Below are positions 13,900 to 18,948 of a DNA stretch of 18,948 nucleotides, piece by piece. The notes under the pieces were generated by a model. It worked only from the letters and a program-made list of their open reading frames with translations. It did no database searches and was not told the DNA's origin. Position numbers and translations under genes: made by a program. The DNA is from CAZEBW01 sp964510205 (GTDB lineage Bacteria > Chloroflexota > Anaerolineae > VGOG01): assembly GCA_964510205.1 (NCBI GenBank), contig CAZEBW010000072.1, forward strand, positions 1 to 18,948, given 5' to 3'. Each line of letters begins with the position of its first letter. The stretch's first letter is position 1.

Positions 13900-15594
13900 T
13901 CACAGCCCTGTGTCAGGGGGCACTTTGTCCACAGTCCAATAGCTTTCTACTGCCTCTGATTGCCGCTGTTCCGCGAGCCAGTCCTCAAACGCCTGAGTCT
14001 TTCGTCGCTCCAAGATGTCAGATGCCAGCTCCCGCTCCTCGCGTCCCAGAACCTCGATGATGTGATGGCCGACGGTGCTGGAGATCGGTTCGCTCATCTC
14101 CCCCACCGCCAGGCTGAAGGCTGTCTCTTCGACCTCGGTTGTCTTCTCTCCTCTGGGGAACCAGCCCATGTCCCCGCCTTGGCTCTTGCTTTGGAAATCA
14201 GTGGAGAAGTTCTCGGCCAAGAGGGCAAAGGCGTCCTGCTCCTCCTGCAATTGGGTCGAGAGTTCTTGGGCTTCCTCTTCCTTCGCTTTAGCCTTGGCCA
14301 CCTCGGCCTCGACGAGGACGTCCAGGGCCGACAGGGCGGCGTCCTCTTCGATGTCCTCCTCCAAGAGGCTCATGATCGCCTCGGCTTCTTCCTCGGTCTC
14401 TACCAAGATGTGGCGGGCGTTCACTTGGGGCTCTGGTTCCTCTGACGTCTCCTCGACGGAGATGACGTGGAAGCCGAACTGGGTCTGAACTGGCCCGGTG
14501 ATCTCACCCGTCGGCGTGTTGAAAGCGGCCTCTTCAAACTCTGGCACCATCCAGCCCCTCGAAAACCATCCCAGGTCGCCGCCACTGTCCTTGTTGCCGG
14601 TGTCTTTGGAGAAGTTCTGAGCCAGGACGGCGAAATCGTCGTCACTCTCCGCCAGTTGGGTGTAAATCTCCTGTGAGTCTAGCTCGGCCCTAACCTCCTC
14701 TTCGGTGGTGGCTTCCCCTGGTTCAGCCAGAAGAACGAGGAGCGCGTCGAAGATGCTGTCTTGGTCGGCGTCTTCATCGAGCAGAGTCATGATCGCCTCG
14801 GCTTCTTCCTCGTTCTCCACCTGGATCTGGCGGGCGTGTACCTGCTCGGCGGTGGTAGGCACTTCTTCGCCCATTGCTTCTTGCAGCCTCTCTCGGTAGA
14901 GCATGGCCTCGAAGATGTCACGGAAATCCGCTTCGGAGAAGCCGGCCTGCTCGTTCAATGCTTCCAGAGTAGTGGCGTACATCTCTTGGAATCTAGCCTC
15001 TGTAATGGGCGTCGCGGTGGGCGTTGGCGTGATGGTTTGGGTAGCGGTGATGATGGGCGTGGGTGTGGGGGTAGGGGGATTCCTCTCGTACCCGAATTGG
15101 GTCTCTATCTCAAGCTGCACTTCTTCGGGTGTGACACTTATTCCTCGCCGATTTGCCTCCTGGCGGATCAACTCGTCGTCAATGAGGTCATCCAGCACAG
15201 TTTGGCCCAAATCTTCTGGGTTGCCCAACTGACTCTGCAGTTGTTCGATTTGCTGCTGGTAGTAGTCGTACATGAACTGGGTACTCTGGTCCTCTGGGTC
15301 CAACGGAGCTAGCTGTTCTTGCAGCAGGGCCACCTGATTTCTGAGATTAGAGCGATAGTATCGCACCATTTTCTGATAGATATCTGTGCGGATGGGCACG
15401 CCGTTTACCGTGGCCACAGGTTCCTTGGGTTTGACCAGGTATTCTTGATAGAAACCAAAGGCCAGCAAAGCCACTACCACAACAGCAACAACCGCTGCGC
15501 CAGAGAGGACCATCCGCCGTTGCCGGCGGACTTTCTTGCTGAGCCTTATTTGCTTTTTCGTCAGTCTATCGTCTTTCTTTCTCTTCTTGGCCAT
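13900..15594 (-). CDS. Membrane-anchored double-parvulin peptidyl-prolyl isomerase
   Basis: A 564-residue PrsA/SurA-like folding factor expected on the outer face of the membrane. A basic N-terminus (1-28) is followed by one transmembrane helix (29-48), with no lipobox or clear cleavage site, so it is probably a signal anchor. A SurA_N-like helical region follows (55-165 and 198-240), split by a Thr/Pro linker (173-196). Two parvulin domains follow: 252-382 (HARQIQVENEEEAEAI...GGDLGWFSRG...FGFHVISV) and 392-516 (NARHILVETEEEAEAI...GGDMGWFPRG...GHHIIEV). Each is unusually long because about 45-50 Glu/Ala-rich residues separate the first strand-helix from the FA-LA-NFS helix. The tail 517-564 is charged. 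Strong GGAG-type ribosome sites precede the ATG. The double domain with matching inserts suggests internal duplication. Confidence 0.88.
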   Translation of the reverse strand: MAKKRKKDDRLTKKQIRLSKKVRRQRRMVLSGAAVVAVVVVALLAFGFYQEYLVKPKEPVATVNGVPIRTDIYQKMVRYYRSNLRNQVALLQEQLAPLDPEDQSTQFMYDYYQQQIEQLQSQLGNPEDLGQTVLDDLIDDELIRQEANRRGISVTPEEVQLEIETQFGYERNPPTPTPTPIITATQTITPTPTATPITEARFQEMYATTLEALNEQAGFSEADFRDIFEAMLYRERLQEAMGEEVPTTAEQVHARQIQVENEEEAEAIMTLLDEDADQDSIFDALLVLLAEPGEATTEEEVRAELDSQEIYTQLAESDDDFAVLAQNFSKDTGNKDSGGDLGWFSRGWMVPEFEEAAFNTPTGEITGPVQTQFGFHVISVEETSEEPEPQVNARHILVETEEEAEAIMSLLEEDIEEDAALSALDVLVEAEVAKAKAKEEEAQELSTQLQEEQDAFALLAENFSTDFQSKSQGGDMGWFPRGEKTTEVEETAFSLAVGEMSEPISSTVGHHIIEVLGREERELASDILERRKTQAFEDWLAEQRQSEAVESYWTVDKVPPDTGL

Positions 15595-15642
15595 CCTTCT
15601 CCTGTCTCCTCAACCACATTGCCACCTGTTTGTCTTGAGCCT

Positions 15643-15672
15643 ATTATCTCGGTGTGTGGCGAAATGCCGCAA
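15643..15672 (-). promoter_or_regulatory. Candidate promoter of the parvulin gene
   Basis: On the minus strand, TTGCGG (15672-15667), 18 nt, then GATAAT (15648-15643). The -35 box overlaps the end of the T-tract of the preceding rpsR terminator. The match is moderate. Confidence 0.4.
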
Positions 15673-15706
15673 ACAAAGGGCATAGGAGCAAGTCATTCCT
15701 ATGCCT
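15671..15706 (-). terminator. Terminator of the rpsF-ssb-rpsR operon
   Basis: GGCATAGGA and TCCTATGCC (15697-15705 and 15679-15687 read leftward) form a 9-bp stem with a 9-nt loop, followed on the minus strand by CTTTGTTTG. It lies 25 bp after the rpsR stop. Confidence 0.75.
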
Positions 15707-15730
15707 TGTTCAACTGTCGCTATCTGCGTC

Positions 15731-16021
15731 CTAGCTGTGCCGAAGATGTTCAGCAACGTAGGGCAGAAGGGCCAAGTGCCTGGCGCGCTTGATGGCCGTG
15801 GCTAAACGCCGCTGGTGCTTAGCGCAGGTTCCCGTCCGACGGCGAGGCTTAATCTTGCCTCGATCGGTGATATACTGGCGCAGAAGGTCCTTTTGCTTGT
15901 AGTCTATGGAATCAGTTTTTGCGGCGCAAAAGGCGCACACCTTACGACGTTGGCTGTATCTCTGTCCTCGGCCACGCTGGCTCCTGCGCCGACTACTTCG
16001 TGTTCTCCGTTCGTTTGCCAA
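15731..16021 (-). CDS. rpsR: 30S ribosomal protein bS18
   Basis: A 96-residue small-subunit protein that binds bS6 on the platform of the 30S ribosome. The body KVCAFCAAKTDSIDYKQKDL, then LLRQYITDRGKIKPRRRTGT and ATAIKRARHLALLPYV, is typical. C29, C32, C66 and H69 make it the zinc-binding (C+) form. The N-terminal 26 residues are an Arg/Ser/Gln-rich extension. The start is TTG at 16021, 5 nt after AGGAGG; no ATG fits. It is the last gene of rpsF-ssb-rpsR. Confidence 0.96.
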   Translation of the reverse strand: MANERRTRSSRRRSQRGRGQRYSQRRKVCAFCAAKTDSIDYKQKDLLRQYITDRGKIKPRRRTGTCAKHQRRLATAIKRARHLALLPYVAEHLRHS

Positions 16022-16099
16022 ATCTACCTCCTAATCCACAGTTAGTCTCGTTGTCTAGCTTGCCCATAGGTCTTGTCAGGACACCTCGCTCCTTTCGGA

Positions 16100-16477
16100 T
16101 CACCTGTCCTGTTCCTGCGGCTCTTCGCTGGTCTCGACGTCTCTATGCCCGTCTAGCATGATCATTTCATTAGCGACCAATTCGGTGCGGTAATGCTTCT
16201 TCCCGTTCTGATCCTCCCAGGCGCGGGTTTGCAGACGGCCTTCAACATAGACGTGTTGGCCTTTGGTGAGATGTTGTTTGCAAATTTCGGCCAGGTTGCC
16301 CCAGGCCACGACGTTGAACCATTCGGTTTCCTCGCGGCGTTCGCCTGCGGCGTTTACCCAACTGCGATTCGTAGCCACACTGAAAGTGGTCACCGGCCTG
16401 CCACTAGGTGTATAGCGCATCTCCGGGCTTCGCCCCAGATTGCCCATAATCATCACCTTGTTCAAACCCCTTGACAT
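16100..16477 (-). CDS. ssb: Single-stranded DNA-binding protein
   Basis: A 125-residue OB-fold protein: MSRGLNKVMIMGNLGRSPEMRYT, VTTFSVATNRSW, ETEWFNVVAWGNLAEICKQHLTKGQHVYVEGRLQTRAWED and a last strand RTELVANEMIML. SSB tetramers coat single-stranded DNA in replication and repair. The tail after the OB fold is only about 18 residues and ends EEPQEQDR; the usual acidic tip ending in DDDIPF/DEDVPF, which recruits partner proteins, is missing. The reading is intact and the stop clear, so this is a short form rather than an obvious truncation. The ATG follows GAAGGGG. It lies between rpsF and rpsR, the standard place. Confidence 0.95.
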   Translation of the reverse strand: MSRGLNKVMIMGNLGRSPEMRYTPSGRPVTTFSVATNRSWVNAAGERREETEWFNVVAWGNLAEICKQHLTKGQHVYVEGRLQTRAWEDQNGKKHYRTELVANEMIMLDGHRDVETSEEPQEQDR

Positions 16478-16514
16478 CTATATTTGCCCCTTCCTCAAGA
16501 CCCTGAACGCGTTC

Positions 16515-16802
16515 TCAGTTATCAGTTCGCACCAGTAAATAGCGAATGATTTCCTCCTGGAGTTTCAACCTCCGCTCCAGTTCGCCGAGGGATTTAGGGT
16601 CTAGTTGAATTTGCACTAGGACGTAATATCCCTCGTGCTGCTTCCGGATCGGATAGGCCAGGCGGCGCCTGCCCCAATGGTCTGTGTTGGTCACTTGGCC
16701 GCCGCCCTCGGTGATGAACTGGGCGACCTTCTCCACGGTGTCTGTTATCCCCTCATCTTCGAGATCGGGATGGATGATGAAGGTGAACTCGTAATCTCGC
16801 AT
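16515..16802 (-). CDS. rpsF: 30S ribosomal protein bS6
   Basis: A 95-residue protein of the 30S platform. It starts MRDYEFTFIIHPDLEDE and carries GGGQVTNTDHWGRRRLAYPIRKQHEGYYVLVQI, ending ERRLKLQEEIIRYLLVRTDN: full family length, without the acidic C-terminal tail of the E. coli protein. The ATG is fixed by family comparison, but the nearest good Shine-Dalgarno (AGGAGG) is 15 nt upstream, unusually far. First gene of rpsF-ssb-rpsR. Confidence 0.95.
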   Translation of the reverse strand: MRDYEFTFIIHPDLEDEGITDTVEKVAQFITEGGGQVTNTDHWGRRRLAYPIRKQHEGYYVLVQIQLDPKSLGELERRLKLQEEIIRYLLVRTDN

Positions 16803-16828
16803 GTCGGTGATGATGTGCCTCCTTTCTT
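16803..16828 (-). promoter_or_regulatory. rpsF ribosome-binding region with stretched spacing
   Basis: Reading leftward: GAAAGGAGG, then CACATCATCACCGAC, then ATG. The 15-nt spacing exceeds the usual 5-10 nt. CACCG stands just before the start codon; a CCG-containing element in rpsF leaders is bound by the S6:S18 complex in other bacteria. A similar autoregulatory site here is possible but no convincing stem was drawn. Confidence 0.35.
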
Positions 16829-16872
16829 CAGAAAAGCGCTCTATTCACTACTCTTGCATGACGACGGGCATA

Positions 16873-16901
16873 ACTATAGCACAAAGCGGCGATTTTGGCA
16901 A
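16873..16901 (-). promoter_or_regulatory. Promoter of the rpsF-ssb-rpsR operon
   Basis: On the minus strand, TTGCCA (16901-16896), a 17-nt spacer and TATAGT (16878-16873). Transcription would begin near 16866, giving a leader of about 64 nt. It lies in the gap after ychF, so the ribosomal genes need not depend on ychF transcription. Confidence 0.8.
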
Positions 16902-16905
16902 GCGG

Positions 16906-18003
16906 CTAAACGCCAAAACGGATGTGGATGACGTCGCCGTCTTGCACGACGTATTCCTTGCCCTCCAAGCGCAGCAGCCCTCTCTGTTTGGCGGCGGCGA
17001 AAGAGCCGCTGGCCATTAGGTCCTGGTGCGAGACGATCTCGGCGCGGATGAAGCCTCGCTCCATGTCGCTGTGGACCTTGCCTGCCGCCTGAGGGGCCCG
17101 CGTCCCCTTGAGAATTGTCCAGGCTCGCACCTCTTTCCCGCCGGTGGTGGTGAAGAAAGTGATCAAGTTCAATAGACGATAGCCAGCTTTGACCAACTTT
17201 TGCAGCCCCGACTCTTCCAAGCCCACTTCGGCCCGATAGGCCACTGCTTCCTCAGCAGGCCAGTCGGCTAGTTCCATCTCCAGTTGGGCACAAAGGGTGA
17301 CCACCTCCGCACCTTCGCTGGCCGCTATCTCAGTCAGTGCCGAAACCAGATCCCCGCCTGCGGGCAGCTCCTCCTCCCCCACATTGGCTACGTAGAGCCG
17401 AGGCTTGGCGATCAGTAGGTTGAGTTCGCTCAGCATCTCTGCCTCTTTGTCCGTCACCTCTAAGTCGGCAGCCTTATCCCCAGCCTCCAGGCGGCGATGC
17501 AGCTCCTCCAGGAAATCCAGCTCGGCAGCGTATTCTGTGGGTTGCGCCTTGGCCGCCGAGCGAGTCTTCTCCAACCGCCGCTCGACGGTGGCCAGGTCGG
17601 CCAGGAGCAGTTCCAAGTCCACGACCTCAATGTCGTCGCGGGGACTGATTTCAGCGGTCACGTGCGTGATTTGGGGATCGCGGAAACAGCGCACCACCAT
17701 GGCCACGGCGTCCACGTCGCGAATGTAGCCCAGGAATTGGTTGCCCAGGCCCTCACCGTGACTGGCGCCCTTCACCAAACCGGCGATGTCCACGAATTCG
17801 ATGGTGGTGGGGACGACGCGCTGCGGCTCTACCAGGGCGGCGATGTCCCACAGTCGTTGATCGGGCACCTCGGCCACGCCCACGTTGCGCTCAATGGTGG
17901 TGAAGGGATAGCTGGCCACTGCGGCGTTGGCCTTGGTCAAGGCGTTGAACAGGGTGGATTTGCCCACGTTGGGCAGCCCCACGATGCCGATTTGCAAACT
18001 CAT
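16906..18003 (-). CDS. ychF: Ribosome-binding ATPase/GTPase YchF (OLA1 family)
   Basis: A 365-residue Obg-related P-loop protein that hydrolyses ATP and associates with ribosomes, with roles in stress response in other bacteria. G1 GLPNVGKS at 9-16; switch region SYPFTTIERNVG; G3 VDIAGLVKGASHGEGLGNQFL from 71, without the usual catalytic Gln, as in this family; a helical insert (about 130-190); the altered G4 NVGE at 207-210, which explains ATP preference; a C-terminal TGS domain (about 280-363) ending KEYVVQDGDVIHIRFGV. Length is standard. The ATG follows AAGGGGG at 8 nt. Confidence 0.96.
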   Translation of the reverse strand: MSLQIGIVGLPNVGKSTLFNALTKANAAVASYPFTTIERNVGVAEVPDQRLWDIAALVEPQRVVPTTIEFVDIAGLVKGASHGEGLGNQFLGYIRDVDAVAMVVRCFRDPQITHVTAEISPRDDIEVVDLELLLADLATVERRLEKTRSAAKAQPTEYAAELDFLEELHRRLEAGDKAADLEVTDKEAEMLSELNLLIAKPRLYVANVGEEELPAGGDLVSALTEIAASEGAEVVTLCAQLEMELADWPAEEAVAYRAEVGLEESGLQKLVKAGYRLLNLITFFTTTGGKEVRAWTILKGTRAPQAAGKVHSDMERGFIRAEIVSHQDLMASGSFAAAKQRGLLRLEGKEYVVQDGDVIHIRFGV

Positions 18004-18035
18004 CTTTTGGCCCCCTTTCGATGATCCGTTTTGAT

Positions 18036-18064
18036 ATTATAGCACCGAATGCCCTCCGCTGCAA
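18036..18064 (-). promoter_or_regulatory. Promoter of ychF
   Basis: On the minus strand, TTGCAG (18064-18059), 17 nt, and a perfect TATAAT (18041-18036), about 32 bp upstream of the ychF ATG. Confidence 0.7.
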
Positions 18065-18082
18065 CAATGAGGACGAGGATGT

Positions 18083-18138
18083 GCAGGATTTTCGGATTTC
18101 TCAGGCGATTTGATCCGTTCATCCTGCCGATCCTGTTC
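18083..18138. repeat. Short iterated ATCCTG-type repeats
   Basis: Three near-tandem units of 8-9 bp, ATCCGTTC, ATCCTGCCG and ATCCTGTTC (18113-18138), are preceded by GCAGGAT (18083-18089), which is inverted at 18121-18127. They lie between the two divergent promoters. Similar ATCCTGTTN strings recur between genes in several bacterial phyla. Confidence 0.5.
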
Positions 18139-18145
18139 TTATCGC

Positions 18146-18173
18146 TTGACAAGCGTGCCGTTTGCTCTATACT
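18146..18173 (+). promoter_or_regulatory. Promoter of the radical SAM gene
   Basis: TTGACA (18146-18151), 16-nt spacer, TATACT (18168-18173). Transcription would start near 18180, leaving a leader of under 30 nt before the TTG start. It is divergent from the ychF promoter about 80 bp away. Confidence 0.8.
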
Positions 18174-18207
18174 TATCAGGGTAGGGGTTTTTGGGGGGGG
18201 ATTCGGT

Positions 18208-18948
18208 TTGAAGTGGGAGTTCATAGCTGAGGCGAAACAAATACTGGAACGAGAGCAGGGGACGATCCACAAGGATTGGGGAGGTAAGCTTCCCATCGCT
18301 CTGGCCTATCCCAACACCTACTACGTGGGCATGTCCAATCTGGGCCTGCAGACGGTGTACCGTCTACTCAACCAGCGGGCCGACGTGGTCTGCGAGCGGG
18401 TTTTCTATCAGCCGGGCAGCCGTCCGCTGATTTCACTGGAGTCGCAGCGGGATGTCAAGGATTTCGCTGTACTGGCTTTTTCCTTCTCTTTCGAGATGGA
18501 CTATTTCAACGCCCTGGAGATGCTGCGCCAGGCCGACATCCCCCTGCTGGCCGAGGAGCGGGACGAGGGCTACCCCGTGCTTCTGGCCGGCGGTCCCGCC
18601 GTGACCGCCAATCCCCAGCCCCTGGCCCCTATCTTCGACGCCTTCGCCATCGGCGAGGCAGAGGTCATCGCCCCGTCGCTGGTGGAGACCTTGCAAGCTG
18701 GTGTGGGCGAAAGCCGAGACGACCTTCTCTCAGCATTGACCCGCATCCCGGGCATCTACGTCCCCAGCCAGCACCCAATATCCAATACCCAATATCCAGT
18801 AAGCCGCCAATGGGCACCCAACCTTGACGCCCACCCCACTACTTCTGTCGTCCTCACCCCCGACACCGAGTTCGGCGATATGTACTTGATGGAGATCGCC
18901 CGTGGCTGTGGGCGGGGCTGCCGCTTCTGCCTGGCGGGCTACACCTAT
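18208..18948 (+). CDS. Radical SAM protein with B12-binding-like N-terminus (partial)
   Basis: The first 247 residues; the gene runs off the right edge. The protein opens KWEFIAEAKQILEREQGTIHKDW and LPIALAYPNTYYVGMSNLG, has a Rossmann-like region with FAVLAFSFSFEMDYFN and LLAGGPAVTANPQPLAPIFD, then MYLMEIARGCGRGCRFCLAGYTY with the CX3CX2C cluster C234, C238 and C241 that binds the 4Fe-4S cluster cleaving S-adenosylmethionine. This matches the TIGR03960-type family, often followed by a DUF2344 protein and ribonuclease G; the substrate is not established. The start is TTG, 6 nt after a run of G; no ATG or GTG fits better. An in-frame heptamer repeat (18775-18802) lengthens the segment before the SAM domain. 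Confidence 0.85.
   Translation, partial: MKWEFIAEAKQILEREQGTIHKDWGGKLPIALAYPNTYYVGMSNLGLQTVYRLLNQRADVVCERVFYQPGSRPLISLESQRDVKDFAVLAFSFSFEMDYFNALEMLRQADIPLLAEERDEGYPVLLAGGPAVTANPQPLAPIFDAFAIGEAEVIAPSLVETLQAGVGESRDDLLSALTRIPGIYVPSQHPISNTQYPVSRQWAPNLDAHPTTSVVLTPDTEFGDMYLMEIARGCGRGCRFCLAGYTY
18775..18802 (+). repeat. Four heptamers (CCAATAT type) inside the radical SAM gene
   Basis: CCAATAT, CCAATAC, CCAATAT and a degenerate CCAGTAA in tandem, read in frame as part of HPISNTQYPVSRQ. The core CAATA is shared with the hairpin at 6989-7046. Confidence 0.8.

Overview
The window looks like a chromosomal segment of a free-living bacterium, most likely a member of the Chloroflexota (Anaerolineae-like). 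This is an inference from three things: the Thr-Pro repeat linker in a cell-surface protein, iterated 7-bp CAATA-type repeats, and the mix of housekeeping genes. No rRNA or other decisive marker is present. Promoters are of ordinary sigma-70 type (TTGACC-17 bp-TATAAT before 5182; TTGACA-16 bp-TATACT before 18208), and Shine-Dalgarno sequences are strong.

Region 1 (1-4408) differs from the rest: its base composition is visibly less GC-rich and it holds an accessory DNA-processing pair. A Rad50/SbcC-type SMC ATPase (141-3344) is translationally coupled by a GTGA overlap to a NurA-domain nuclease (3341-4408). At the left edge a strong Shine-Dalgarno and ATG on the minus strand suggest a divergent gene. 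The 125-bp gap contains a perfect 14-bp palindrome placed like an operator. No Mre11 or HerA partner can be seen inside the window.

Region 2 (4409-5181) has no convincing gene. It contains a repeat cluster, an intrinsic terminator, and a 144-bp MITE-like element (18-bp terminal inverted repeats, 7-bp target duplication) inserted just upstream of a near-consensus promoter.

Region 3 (5182-8400) holds a ferredoxin-ASKHA corrinoid-activator-like gene on the plus strand. Converging on it from the minus strand are an antitoxin/RelE toxin pair, tatA and a histidine phosphatase. The two units meet at a long hairpin made of heptamer repeats.

Region 4 (8595-13841) is a plus-strand information-processing block: dnaX, ybaB, recR, then rel (ppGpp synthetase/hydrolase). 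A minus-strand tRNA-His(GTG) with its own promoter and terminator lies between recR and rel. DnaX loads the sliding clamp and RecR acts in gap repair; dnaX-ybaB-recR is a widely conserved order.

Region 5 (13900-18003) is all minus strand: ychF, then rpsF-ssb-rpsR from a strong promoter and ended by a terminator, then a membrane-anchored double-parvulin chaperone. A shared bidirectional terminator separates this block from rel. At the right edge a radical SAM gene starts divergently from ychF and runs off the window; it carries an in-frame run of the same kind of heptamer repeat.
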